Positions 1 to 7,920 are shown, numbered from the stretch's first letter. The stretch: DNA of 64,000 nucleotides from Sphingomonas endolithica (GCF_025231525.1 NZ_CP103057.1:1629001-1693000); one strand, 5' to 3'. Program-made: numbers and translations. The notes: a model not told the origin generated them from the sequence alone.

Positions 1-47
1 TCGCGCTGCGCGGCCGCGTTGGCGCGGTAGGTGTCGATGACGGTCAT
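1..47 (-). CDS. Small hypothetical protein, N-terminal fragment
   Basis: An ATG on the minus strand at 47 opens a frame running off the left edge, giving MTVIDTYRANAAAQR. I recall short proteins of roughly 60-70 residues beginning in this way in sphingomonads, with no known function; this is memory and not a search. No clear Shine-Dalgarno sequence precedes it. It is transcribed away from the PepSY gene to the right. Only 15 codons are visible, so the call is tentative. Confidence 0.4.
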   Translation of the reverse strand, partial: MTVIDTYRANAAAQR

Positions 48-254
48 GACGAGCGCTATATCAGAGCATAGCGCGAACGACCAAGCTCTTATGCATCGCG
101 TATTGACAATGCCTCGCAATAGCGGCTTTAGCGTGCTCCCAGGCAATCACGTCGTCCGGGGCATCCCATCTCGCAAACCACCGCCCCTTCGCGGCTGAAG
201 CCGAAGCGCAAGTGGCGCGGGTGGTGGCTGAAGCAGCTGCACACCTGGCATTGG

Positions 255-812
255 GTGAGCGCGGCGGTATCGCTGTCGGCAATGCTGCTGTTCGCGATCA
301 CGGGCATCACGCTCAACCATGCCGCGTCGATCAGTGCCACGCCGGTCGTCGTCGACAAGGATGCCGTGCTGCCGGCACCTTTGCTGGCGACCTTGCCCAA
401 GGCGCCGGCGGCGGGCGCGCCGTTGCCAGCGCCGGTTGCCGCTGCCGTGGCGCGTACCGTCGGTGTCGATCCGAGCCGCAATGCCGGGGAATGGTCCGAT
501 AGCGAGGTTTACGTCGCGCTGCCCCGGCCGGGCGGGGATGCGTGGGTCAGCATCGATCGCGCAAGTGGCAAGATCAGCGCCGAGACGACCGATCGCGGCT
601 GGATTTCCTACCTCAACGATCTCCACAAGGGGCGCAACGCCGGCACCGCCTGGTTTTGGTTCATCGACATCTTCGCTGCTGCGTGCGTGCTGTTCACGCT
701 GACCGGACTGCTACTGCTGCAGTTGCACGCGCGGCATCGCCCATCGACCTGGCCGCTGGTCGCCTTGGGATTGGCGCTGCCGGTGCTGATCGCCATCGTC
801 TTCCTCCATTGA
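255..812 (+). CDS. PepSY-associated transmembrane helix protein
   Basis: Inner-membrane protein of the short PepSY-TM type (about 185 residues from the GTG at 255). A first hydrophobic helix lies at residues 1-20 and ends in the family-typical ITGITLNH. A periplasmic stretch includes a small beta-rich segment with a substrate-like WVSIDRASGKI turn. Two C-terminal helices occupy about residues 132-155 and 165-185. Such proteins usually sit with DUF2271, DUF4198 and ApbE genes, as here, and are thought to help handle iron or redox at the membrane. The start is uncertain: the same frame continues upstream to a stop at 129-131 and encodes a plausible basic N-terminus (KPKRKWRGWWLKQLHTWHW, from 198), but has no ATG, GTG or TTG. 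The true start may be non-canonical, or an indel may be present. The next gene begins 12 nt downstream. Confidence 0.75.
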   Translation: MSAAVSLSAMLLFAITGITLNHAASISATPVVVDKDAVLPAPLLATLPKAPAAGAPLPAPVAAAVARTVGVDPSRNAGEWSDSEVYVALPRPGGDAWVSIDRASGKISAETTDRGWISYLNDLHKGRNAGTAWFWFIDIFAAACVLFTLTGLLLLQLHARHRPSTWPLVALGLALPVLIAIVFLH

Positions 813-824
813 AGGATCCCGCTC

Positions 825-1310
825 ATGCGTAACGCCGTCCTCTCTTCCTCCGCGCTACTGGCTGGCGTGATCGCGGCGCCGGCCATGGCGGGCACGGTGA
901 CGGTCACGATACCGCGCCTGAACGTCGCCGAATATCACCGCCCGTATGTCGCGGTGTGGGTCGAGCCGGCAGGCGGCGGCGCGGCGCGCACCGTCGCCGT
1001 ATGGTACGACATCAAGAAGCGCGGCAACGAGCCCGGCACCAAATGGCTGGCCGACCTGCGCGCCTGGTGGCGCAAGGGCGGTCGCAGCCTGAACTTGCCC
1101 GCCAACGGGGTGAGCGGCGCGACACGCGCGCCCGGCCAGTACAGCATCGCGCTGCCCGCCGACCTGAAGCCCGGTGCCTATGTGCTGAACGTGGAAGCGG
1201 CGCGCGAAACGGGCGGGCGCGAGCTCGTCACCGTGCCGCTGAACGTGCCCAACACTTCCGGCCGCGCCACCGGCAAGGGTGAACTCGGCGCCGTCACGCT
1301 TTCCCGCTGA
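825..1310 (+). CDS. DUF2271 domain protein, exported
   Basis: A 161-residue protein with a signal peptide (residues 1-22, cleavage after AMA-G) and a beta-sandwich-like body in which YHRPYVAVWVE and a later WYDIKKRG stretch recall DUF2271. The family is periplasmic and has no established reaction; it is usually encoded with PepSY and ApbE genes. An AAGGA-type ribosome site lies just before the ATG, 12 nt after the PepSY gene, and the DUF4198 gene follows after 17 nt, so the genes are probably one operon. The family call is from pattern memory. The periplasmic location follows from the signal peptide. Confidence 0.78.
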   Translation: MRNAVLSSSALLAGVIAAPAMAGTVTVTIPRLNVAEYHRPYVAVWVEPAGGGAARTVAVWYDIKKRGNEPGTKWLADLRAWWRKGGRSLNLPANGVSGATRAPGQYSIALPADLKPGAYVLNVEAARETGGRELVTVPLNVPNTSGRATGKGELGAVTLSR

Positions 1311-1327
1311 TCCCAGGAGACCAAGTC

Positions 1328-2188
1328 ATGAGCCCCCTCGCCCGCCGCCTGCTGACCGCCGCCGCGTTGCTGTCGATTCCCGCCGGGCTTTCCGCGCACC
1401 GCATGTGGCTGTTGCCCTCCGGCACGGTGTTTTCCGGCACCGATAGCTGGGTAACCGTCGATGCCGCGGTGTCGAACGATCTATTCTTCCTCGATCACCA
1501 ACCCGGGCGGCTGGAGACGATCAAGGTGTGGCAGCCGGACGGTACGCCCGGCGAACTGAAGAACGGATCGACCGGGCGCTATCGTTCGGTGTTCGACGTG
1601 CAGCTCGACAAGCCCGGCACGTGGAAGATCGGATCGCAGATGTCGGGCGTGATGGGCAGCTTCAAGGTCGACGGGGTCGAGAAGCGGGTCGGTGGTCGCG
1701 GCGGTCCGCCGCCGGGTGCGGGTGGGCAGCCCGGCGCGGTTCGCCAGCCACCGCTGACCGTCGCGGACATTCCGGCGAACGCCACCGACGTCAAGCTGAC
1801 CGAGACGTCGAGCCGCAACGAGATCTACGTCACCGCAGGCGAGCCGACCACCAAGGTCTTCAAGCCTACGGGCAAGGGGCTGGAATTCGCGCCGGTGACG
1901 CATCCGGACGAACTGGTTGCGGGTGAGGCAGCGCGGTTCCGGTTCCTGATCGACGGCAAGCCGGCCGCCGGGATCAAGGTGAGCGTGATCCCCGGCGGAA
2001 AGCGCTATCGCAACGAGGAAGGCGGCATGGAGCTGACCACCGGGGCGGACGGCGTGCTGACGGTCACCTGGCCGACGGCGGGCATGTACTGGCTGAACGC
2101 CACCACGACGGACAGCAAGACGACGACACCGCGCGCGACCGAGCGGCGCATGTCCTACACCACGACGCTCGAGGTGCTGACGCCCTGA
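1328..2188 (+). CDS. DUF4198 domain protein, exported
   Basis: A 286-residue protein with a cleavable signal peptide (residues 1-23, ending AGLSA-HR). The mature start HRMWLLPS matches DUF4198 and nickel-uptake-substrate-like periplasmic proteins, where the new N-terminal His is often retained. A glycine-rich linker at about residues 122-138 separates two beta-rich halves, and the second half (about 190-286) looks like an Ig-type domain. No catalytic residues are evident. An AGGAG ribosome site precedes the ATG. It sits between DUF2271 and ApbE, which supports a role in the same metal- or redox-linked envelope function; that role is inferred. Confidence 0.78.
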   Translation: MSPLARRLLTAAALLSIPAGLSAHRMWLLPSGTVFSGTDSWVTVDAAVSNDLFFLDHQPGRLETIKVWQPDGTPGELKNGSTGRYRSVFDVQLDKPGTWKIGSQMSGVMGSFKVDGVEKRVGGRGGPPPGAGGQPGAVRQPPLTVADIPANATDVKLTETSSRNEIYVTAGEPTTKVFKPTGKGLEFAPVTHPDELVAGEAARFRFLIDGKPAAGIKVSVIPGGKRYRNEEGGMELTTGADGVLTVTWPTAGMYWLNATTTDSKTTTPRATERRMSYTTTLEVLTP

Positions 2189-2193
2189 TCGGC

Positions 2194-3168
2194 ATGCGCA
2201 TCGCGTTGCCGCCAGCGCTGTCGGCGCAGGCGATCGCCGGGCGGGATGCCACGCTGCCGGTCGTCACGCTCGATGGCGAGACGATGGGCACCACCTGGCG
2301 CATCCTGTTCGCACGGGCAGCGTCGGTGGATGTCGCGGCGTTGCGCGGCGCGGTCGACGTGCGGCTAGCCGGGCTGGTCGCGGAAATGAGCCACTGGGAC
2401 GGCACGTCGCTGCTGACGCGCTTCAACCGCGCGCCGGCGGGCACGTGGATGACGCTGCCGCCCGATTTCGCGCATGTCATGGCCGCGGCCTTGCGCATCG
2501 CGGCGGCGAGCGACGGCGCGTTCGATCCGGCGGTCGGGCGGCTGGTCGACCTGTGGGGCTTCGGCCCGCCCGGCCCTGCCCCGACGCCTGACCGTGCGGC
2601 GATCGCGGGGGCGACTGCACTGTCGGGCTGGCGGCGGCTTTCTTTCGACCCTGCGTCGCGGCGGCTGCGCCAGCCGGGCGGCTTGGCGCTCGATCTGTCG
2701 GGGATCGCCAAGGGACATGCGGTGGATGCGCTGGCGCAGCTGCTGCGAGATGCTGGTATCGGCCATGCTTTGGTCGAGATCGGCGGCGAACTGGTCGGGT
2801 TCGGGGTACGTCCAGATGGCGATCCGTGGTGGGTCGACCTCGAGGTGCCGCCGGGCATGCACTTGCCGCCGCTACGCGTGGCGCTGCACGGGCTGGCCGT
2901 GGCGACATCGGGCAACTACCGGCGCGGCTGCCATAATCTGGATCCGCGGACCGGATACCCGACCGAAGCGGCGATCGTATCGGTCAGCGTGCTGCACGAT
3001 AATGCGATGGAAGCCGATGCCTGGGCGACCGCGCTGACGGTGTCGGGTCCAGCGGCGGGGATCGTGATGGCTGACCGGCTGGGGATTGCGGCGCGTATCG
3101 TGTGTGATGCAGGCGGCGAAGTGCAGGAGCATCTTTCCGCAGCGCTGACGGCAATGCTGGCAGATTGA
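2194..3168 (+). CDS. apbE: FAD:protein FMN transferase
   Basis: A 324-residue ApbE-family enzyme, which transfers FMN from FAD onto a Thr side chain of a target flavoprotein with Mg2+. The diagnostic DGETMGTTW lies near residues 27-35, followed by SHWDGTSLLTRFN (about 66-78), GAFDPAVGRLVDLWGF (about 108-123), the SGIAKGHAVD nucleotide/metal segment near 169-178 and ATSGNY near 238-243. Length is normal. The N-terminus is only weakly hydrophobic and has no lipobox, so export is unclear. The ATG lies 5 nt after the DUF4198 stop, suggesting translational coupling. In related clusters a flavoprotein reductase is the likely target; none is present here, so the substrate is unknown. Confidence 0.93.
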   Translation: MRIALPPALSAQAIAGRDATLPVVTLDGETMGTTWRILFARAASVDVAALRGAVDVRLAGLVAEMSHWDGTSLLTRFNRAPAGTWMTLPPDFAHVMAAALRIAAASDGAFDPAVGRLVDLWGFGPPGPAPTPDRAAIAGATALSGWRRLSFDPASRRLRQPGGLALDLSGIAKGHAVDALAQLLRDAGIGHALVEIGGELVGFGVRPDGDPWWVDLEVPPGMHLPPLRVALHGLAVATSGNYRRGCHNLDPRTGYPTEAAIVSVSVLHDNAMEADAWATALTVSGPAAGIVMADRLGIAARIVCDAGGEVQEHLSAALTAMLAD

Positions 3169-3200
3169 GAGGCGCTCGGGCGCAAAACGCCGGCCGCCAG

Positions 3201-3291
3201 TCATCCCCGCGCAGGCGGGGATCCATAGTGGCGAGCATAATGGTAGATCCGCAGCGTCAATTTATATGCATCCCCGCCTGCGCGGGGATGA
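3201..3291. repeat. Inverted pair of palindromic repeats, family A
   Basis: Two 22-bp copies at 3201-3222 and 3270-3291 are exact reverse complements of each other, and each is itself a near-palindrome built from an ATCCCCGC arm and its complement. They flank 47 bp of AT-richer sequence between apbE and the convergent small gene at 3325. They may act as a bidirectional transcription end or as REP-like dispersed elements. The pairing is read directly; any function is inferred. Confidence 0.8.
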
Positions 3292-3324
3292 CGGCAGAGA
3301 GCCAGTTCTTAACGTAACAGCCGC

Positions 3325-3489
3325 TCAAGCCCCGCCAATACCTTCGACGATCACGCCCGTGCCGCCGCAATTCTGGCACTCGCCACCATTCACCTGACCG
3401 GTGCCGCGGCAGATCGGGCAGCTATTCTCGCCGGTGCCGGGAGTGCCGGGCGCGGCCTGGTCGCCGGGGTTGAGGGGTTGGTCGGACAT
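3325..3489 (-). CDS. Small CxxCxGxG zinc-knuckle protein
   Basis: A 54-residue protein containing two CxxCxGxG motifs, CPICRGTG (about 24-31) and CQNCGGTG (about 39-46), like one zinc-binding half of the DnaJ cysteine-rich region. The N-terminal 20 residues are Pro/Gly/Asp-rich and probably disordered. Four cysteines in this spacing predict one bound zinc. It stands alone between the 3201-3291 repeats and the divergent oxidase gene at 3624. Function is unknown; chaperone-like or metal-sensing roles are guesses. The frame is clean and the motifs are too regular to be chance. Confidence 0.7.
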   Translation of the reverse strand: MSDQPLNPGDQAAPGTPGTGENSCPICRGTGQVNGGECQNCGGTGVIVEGIGGA

Positions 3490-3623
3490 GCTTGCGGGCT
3501 CCTGTGCTGATCCGCCACCAACGATCGTGCCCGCGATGCGCTCCGTCCGCCCGCTGGCGCCGCTGCCATCGCCGCGCTACACCGGCGCCAGAGCCGCCAC
3601 AGATCGGCCGATGGAGCCCGAGG

Positions 3624-4790
3624 ATGACCGATTTCGGCAGTTACCAGAACGAGATATACGGCGCGGGCCTGCGCGGCATCGTGCCCAAAGTGCCGGTGGA
3701 TTATGCCACGCTCGTCAAACGCGCCGAGGCGGCAATGCCCCCCTTCGTCCTGCCATATGTGCAGGGCGGGTGCGGCGACGAATGGACGCAGGACCGGAAT
3801 GCCGAGGCATTCCACCATTGGGGCATGGTGCCGCGCATGATGGTCGATTGCACCACGCGCGATCTGTCGACAGAGCTGTTCGGCCATACCTATCACAGCC
3901 CGATCTTCATGAGCCCGATCGGCGTGACCGGCATCTGCACGCAGGACGGGCATGGCGACATCGCCGCGGCGCAGGCGTCGGCGGCGACCGGCGTGCCGAT
4001 GATGGTATCCACGCTCGGCAACGACACGCTGGAGGATGTGGCGCAGCATCTGGGCAGCACGCCCGGCTTCTTCCAGCTCTATACGCCTCGCGACCGCGAT
4101 CTGGCCGAAAGCCTGGTTCGCCGCGCCGAGACGGCCGGCTACCGCGCGATCGTCGTCACGCTCGACACCTGGATCACCGGCTGGCGCCCGCGCGATCTCA
4201 ACACCGGCAATTTCCCGCAGCTTCGCGGCCATGTGCTGGTCAATTACACGGCCGACCCGGTGTTCCGCCGCCTGCTCGGCAAGGATCCGGCCACCGCGCC
4301 CATGGAGACGATCGCGTTGTGGAGCCGGTTGTTCGGGCATGTCATGACCTGGGACGATCTCGCCTGGCTAAAGTCGATTACCAGCCTGCCGATCGTGCTG
4401 AAAGGCATCTGCCACCCCGATGATGCCTGGCGCGGCGTCGATCTGGGCGCCGACGCGATTTTTTGCTCCAACCATGGTGGTCGGCAGGCAAATGGCGGGA
4501 TCGCCGCGATCGATCTGCTGCCGGACGTAGTGGCGGCATGCGGCGACACACCCGTGCTGTTCGATTCCGGCATCCGCTCAGGCAGCGACGTGGTGAAGGC
4601 ACTGGCGCTCGGCGCACGCGCGGTCGGCGTGGGGCGGCCGTTCGCTTACGGTCTCGCGCTGGATGGTGCGGCCGGTGCCGCGCACGTGCTGAAATGCGTG
4701 CTGGCGGAGGCGGATCTGATGATGGCGGTCAACGGCATGCCGACGCTCGCGGACGTTCGCGCGGCAGGGGCGCAGCGAATCGCGCTATAG
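3624..4790 (+). CDS. FMN-dependent alpha-hydroxy-acid oxidase, lactate 2-monooxygenase-like
   Basis: A 388-residue TIM-barrel flavoenzyme of the lactate oxidase / lactate monooxygenase / glycolate oxidase family, which oxidises a 2-hydroxy acid using FMN. Visible features are the MSPIG active-site segment near residue 98, FQLYTPRD (about 152-159), the VTLDTW strand (about 184-189), the catalytic His in SNHGGRQ (about 285-291) and the FMN phosphate site DSGIRSGSDVVKALALGA (about 314-331). The TWITGWRPRDLN segment and GN-rich loop favour the lactate 2-monooxygenase-like subgroup over lldD. The start at 3624 (MTDFGSY) follows a CCGAGG site; an upstream in-frame start at 3492 would add residues unlike the family. 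Exact substrate is uncertain. Confidence 0.88.
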   Translation: MTDFGSYQNEIYGAGLRGIVPKVPVDYATLVKRAEAAMPPFVLPYVQGGCGDEWTQDRNAEAFHHWGMVPRMMVDCTTRDLSTELFGHTYHSPIFMSPIGVTGICTQDGHGDIAAAQASAATGVPMMVSTLGNDTLEDVAQHLGSTPGFFQLYTPRDRDLAESLVRRAETAGYRAIVVTLDTWITGWRPRDLNTGNFPQLRGHVLVNYTADPVFRRLLGKDPATAPMETIALWSRLFGHVMTWDDLAWLKSITSLPIVLKGICHPDDAWRGVDLGADAIFCSNHGGRQANGGIAAIDLLPDVVAACGDTPVLFDSGIRSGSDVVKALALGARAVGVGRPFAYGLALDGAAGAAHVLKCVLAEADLMMAVNGMPTLADVRAAGAQRIAL

Positions 4791-4815
4791 GCTTGAGGAC
4801 GGCCGACACATGCTG

Positions 4816-4916
4816 CTCCCCGGCGGAGGCCGGGAACCAGGTGGAGAGGGTGTCGTAACGAAGTGCGGCGTGCTCTCGCTCAGGTTCCGCGACTGGACCC
4901 CGGCCTGCGACGGGGA
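4816..4916. repeat. Palindromic repeats, family B, left and right copies
   Basis: Two related GC-rich copies at 4816-4834 and 4897-4916 lie in opposite orientation, both built on a CCCCGG...CCGG core. The same family recurs at 30197-30224 and 30273-30296. The right copy overlaps the last codons of the minus-strand gene ending at 4880. Likely a REP-like dispersed element. Confidence 0.65.
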
Positions 4917-6535
4917 ACTCCTTGGCCAGCCAGCATTGCCGCCACGCGCGCGACATACCGGTCTCGCTGCGCAAGGCCCGCCGCATCGCTCGCATAGCTC
5001 CACCAACCAATCTGGAAGCCCAGATAGCAGAGCATCATCAGCGCCGTCAGTTCTGCCGCCGCCGGGCGCCCCGCCATCACCTGCGCGATCAGCGTCGCCG
5101 CTTCGTTTTCGCCTAGCTCCCATTCGATGATCGCCCCGGCCACGTCCCAGGCGACATCCTGACAGCCGACGAGATCGTGCGCCTCGGCATGGTCGACGGC
5201 GTCGGTCTTCAGCCAGCGCTCCGCCGTCGGCACCCATTCCCAGCGCTGCAGCCGCCCGTCGCACTGGATCGGGCGGACCGCCGGCTGGAGCTCGGCCGCC
5301 GCCTCGGCGTACCCCGTAAACAGCGCCTCGCGCGCCGCGCCCAGCACCTGCCCGATATTGTAGCGAGCCATGTTGACCAGCGACGCCAACGACGCGCCTT
5401 GCGCCGGCGCGGCGAATGCTTGCGCGCGAAAGGCGAGATAAGCGCCAAGCGGCGGCATATCCGTCCGTTCCTCCCGCGCGACCCACCGCTCGCACAGCAT
5501 GCCCCGGCGTAGCGCCAGCGGCTCGGGCGAGAAGCCGGCGGCATATAGCGCCTGCGCGCGGGCGAACTTTGCCTCGGTTATGCGATCCAGCCCGGCGAAC
5601 TTCAGTAGGAAGGTGCCGCCCGTCGCGTGCAGCACGAACTTGCGCGCTTCGCGCCCTGGATCGGCGGGGATGTCGCGCCCCGCGCGCCAGGCGCCGCCCG
5701 ATATGTCGTGCAGCGGTGCAGTGGCCGGACCCGTCAGATCGCTGAACCAGCTGCTAAGCCCCGAATCCTGCTGGACGCCGAACAGATCGTCGATGCTGCC
5801 GACGAGGCGGCGGGCATCGTTCCATCGCGTGCGATGTTCGGGACTGGCCTGTGCCCCCAAATCCCCGCCATGCCCCGGGAGGAACAGGATACGCTCGCGG
5901 GCGACGCCCAGCCGCTCCAGCCAATCGGCGGTACCGCCGAACGAACTACCCGACAGGCCCGGTCCCTCGTCGACGATCGCGAAGGTCACCGAGGCCGGGG
6001 CGTCGCGTACCCGCGCCTCCAACGCTACGCTCGCGGCGATATCACGGCCGAAGACGTGGCCGGTCGGCCGGACCGTGAACACGTCTCGCGCGGCGCATAC
6101 GGAGGCGACGAGCGCGGCGAGCGCCGTGCCGATGCTGCGCAGCCCGATCACCACCGCACCCGCCGGAACGCCCTGTGCGGCCTGCAGATACAGTTCCGGG
6201 TAGAGCGCGTAATACGCAAAGCCCTCGCACCGGCGCACCGTCAGGCTGGGCGGCCAGGCGATGTTATCAAGCGGCGCAAGCAGTTCGACGGCGCTGCCCT
6301 GTTTCCCGATCTGCCGTGCGGTGGCGACAAGCATCGCCATCAGTGCATCCAGCTCGATCGAGACGTCATCCTGGCCGCTGGCATGAAAATCGTGGTCGGC
6401 CAGGCCCTGCACCAAGCCGGCAGCCGAAATAAAATCCGGGACGGTCATCCCTCCCCCGGCCACCACGCGCCGCTTCAGATCGGCGACATAGGCGCCTGGC
6501 TCGATCTCAGATTCGTGATCGCCGTAAACGAGCAT
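4880..6535 (-). CDS. Phosphoribosyltransferase-like and kinase-like two-domain protein
   Basis: A 551-residue protein I do not recognise as a named family. The N-terminal half (about 95-240) resembles a type I phosphoribosyltransferase: GLRSIGTALAALV (about 131-143) looks like the pyrophosphate loop, and IVDEGPGLSGSSFGG (about 187-201) like the PRPP-binding loop that follows two acidic residues. The C-terminal half (about 285-535) resembles an aminoglycoside-phosphotransferase or protein-kinase fold: a small lobe around FLLKFAGLD (K about 304), and a distal QDVAWDVAGAIIEWEL segment (about 462-477) like the APH metal-binding region. The classical HGD catalytic motif appears as QCDGRL, so activity is doubtful. 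The last dozen or so codons derive from a dispersed repeat. It is convergent with the oxidase gene and follows the zinc-knuckle gene at 6607-6915 on the same strand. Confidence 0.6.
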   Translation of the reverse strand: MLVYGDHESEIEPGAYVADLKRRVVAGGGMTVPDFISAAGLVQGLADHDFHASGQDDVSIELDALMAMLVATARQIGKQGSAVELLAPLDNIAWPPSLTVRRCEGFAYYALYPELYLQAAQGVPAGAVVIGLRSIGTALAALVASVCAARDVFTVRPTGHVFGRDIAASVALEARVRDAPASVTFAIVDEGPGLSGSSFGGTADWLERLGVARERILFLPGHGGDLGAQASPEHRTRWNDARRLVGSIDDLFGVQQDSGLSSWFSDLTGPATAPLHDISGGAWRAGRDIPADPGREARKFVLHATGGTFLLKFAGLDRITEAKFARAQALYAAGFSPEPLALRRGMLCERWVAREERTDMPPLGAYLAFRAQAFAAPAQGASLASLVNMARYNIGQVLGAAREALFTGYAEAAAELQPAVRPIQCDGRLQRWEWVPTAERWLKTDAVDHAEAHDLVGCQDVAWDVAGAIIEWELGENEAATLIAQVMAGRPAAAELTALMMLCYLGFQIGWWSYASDAAGLAQRDRYVARVAAMLAGQGVPRRRPGSSRGT

Positions 6536-6606
6536 CCCCTAACCCCTCCGCCCGTTCTGCTGGAGCAGCGCATGGCATAGCCGGCGGCGTAGCGCGAGCC
6601 GCCCGT

Positions 6607-6915
6607 TCAGGTCAGGCTCTCATCCGAGACATAGCGGACGGTCCATTGTGGATGGCCCTCGGGCGTCATCACGATATCCGGCACGGCCACCGGGTCGCTC
6701 CCCAACTCGACCCATCCTGCGCCCAGGCACCGGTCGCAGATCTCGCGCTTGCAGCGGAAGCTCACCAGATCGATTTCCACATTCCACTGGCCGTGACCGT
6801 GGCAGACCGGGCAGGTGGCGTCGAGCGCCCCATTGCGCGGCTGCAACGGCACGATGTCGAACGCATGCGGGCTATCCGGCCCCGTGCAGTAGATAACGTT
6901 GCTGGCGTGCGGCAT
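6607..6915 (-). CDS. Small CxxCxGxG zinc-knuckle protein
   Basis: A 102-residue protein with two DnaJ-like knuckles, CPVCHGHG (about 36-43) and CDRCLGAGW (about 60-68), separated by a short beta-type insert (VEIDLVSFRCKRE). The C-terminal TPEGHPQWTVRYVSD suggests a further small beta unit. Four cysteines in this spacing predict one zinc. It lies 71 nt upstream of the phosphoribosyltransferase/kinase-like gene on the same strand and may be cotranscribed with it. Function unknown; family identity beyond the knuckles is not recognised. Confidence 0.7.
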   Translation of the reverse strand: MPHASNVIYCTGPDSPHAFDIVPLQPRNGALDATCPVCHGHGQWNVEIDLVSFRCKREICDRCLGAGWVELGSDPVAVPDIVMTPEGHPQWTVRYVSDESLT

Positions 6916-6948
6916 GATTTAGACTCTGGCGCTGACGGATGTGCGGCG

Positions 6949-7104
6949 TCAGCTCGGGTGCGCTTCGCTCGCTTCCTCAGCCTCATCCTTTTCGATCGCC
7001 TTTGTATAAGCGGCGCCTTCGTCGGCGATGCCCGCCTGCTGGCTCTTGTCCGCAATATCCTTGAAGTCGTTCGGCGTCGGTTCGGAAGGCTTGTGATCGG
7101 CCAT
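6949..7104 (-). CDS. Small acidic hypothetical protein
   Basis: A 51-residue, strongly charged protein beginning MADHKPSEPTPNDFKDIAD and ending in a Glu/Ala-rich tail. There is no membrane segment and no cysteine, so it is probably small, soluble and partly disordered. The start is well supported: AAAGGAGA lies 5-10 nt before the ATG at 7104. It is upstream of the zinc-knuckle gene on the same strand (33 nt gap) and divergent from the PRC-barrel gene. Function unknown. Confidence 0.65.
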   Translation of the reverse strand: MADHKPSEPTPNDFKDIADKSQQAGIADEGAAYTKAIEKDEAEEASEAHPS

Positions 7105-7283
7105 GATAGTCTCCTTTGCCCGTCCCGAACGCGCGGTACCACGATCCGGCTCCGCCAGCCGTAAAATGCGCGCGAAAGGAAGGTCAGGCCAACGTGGCGG
7201 CGGCGACCCGAAATGATTTCACCCTCGGAGCATCGAACCTGCCGGCGCGGCGTTCAGCCGCCATCGTACCTGGGGAGAAGAAT

Positions 7284-7835
7284 ATGGCAGACATTGCAGG
7301 CTGGATCGCGCTGGCGGCGACATGCGTCGCGGCGTTGATGACCGCCGCCAACCTTGGTGCGCGGATCACCGGCTGGGGCTTCGTCGTCTTTACCGTCGGC
7401 GCATTGGCCTGGATCGTCGTCGGCTATACGACGGACCAAACGCAATTGCTGTGGTCGAACATCTTTCTCGGGCTGGTCGACCTGTTCGGCATCTGGCGCT
7501 GGCTCGGCCGCCGCACCCGCTTCAGCGATGCGGCGCGGGCGGAGGAGAAGCTCAGCGAACGCCGGGCCGGCGAGAACCTTTTCTCGCTTGCCGCGCTGGA
7601 CGGCATGCCGGTGGTGGGGCCCGATGGGGAGGTGGTCGCCTACGCCGTGGACGCTTTCGCAGCCTGCGCCGGGGGACAGATCGACTATCTCATCGTGCGC
7701 GAAGGCGGCGTGGCGGGTGTCGGCGAGACGCTGCGCCGCTTGCCCTGGCGCAACATCCGCGTTGGCGACAAGGCGCTGAATACCGATCTACCGGCGGCCG
7801 CGCTGACCGACCTGCCGCGCGCCGCAGGTGATTGA
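7284..7835 (+). CDS. PRC-barrel domain membrane protein
   Basis: A 183-residue protein with an N-terminal membrane region of two to three helices (about 2-22, 30-48 and 54-70). The cytosolic domain at about 95-165 reads like a PRC-barrel (VGPDGEVVAYAVDAF, DYLIVREGG, then LPWRNIRVGD). PRC-barrel proteins in this group are often stress-induced and membrane-associated; no enzymatic activity is expected. The ATG at 7284 follows GGGGAGAAGA, a strong ribosome site. An upstream in-frame start at 7116 would add 56 residues with no helices and is less likely. Confidence 0.75.
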   Translation: MADIAGWIALAATCVAALMTAANLGARITGWGFVVFTVGALAWIVVGYTTDQTQLLWSNIFLGLVDLFGIWRWLGRRTRFSDAARAEEKLSERRAGENLFSLAALDGMPVVGPDGEVVAYAVDAFAACAGGQIDYLIVREGGVAGVGETLRRLPWRNIRVGDKALNTDLPAAALTDLPRAAGD

Positions 7836-7838
7836 GGC

Positions 7839-7890
7839 TCGAGACACCCGCGCCCGGGACGGTGTCTCGACTTCGCGCGACACGAACGGG
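7839..7890. repeat. Palindromic repeat, family C, partial copy
   Basis: The right arm at 7861-7889 matches the arm at 18051-18079 with one base difference. Only about 10 bp of the left arm remain (7839-7848). It lies between the convergent PRC-barrel and esterase genes. The complete copy is at 18010-18079. Confidence 0.75.
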
Positions 7891-7920
7891 CGGGATGAAC
7901 CAGCCCGTGGTCAGCCCGAC

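Noticed and set aside
103..131. TTGACA-like -35 element followed 17 bp later by CTTTAG
   Set aside because: The -10 match is poor, and alphaproteobacterial promoters do not follow the E. coli pattern closely.
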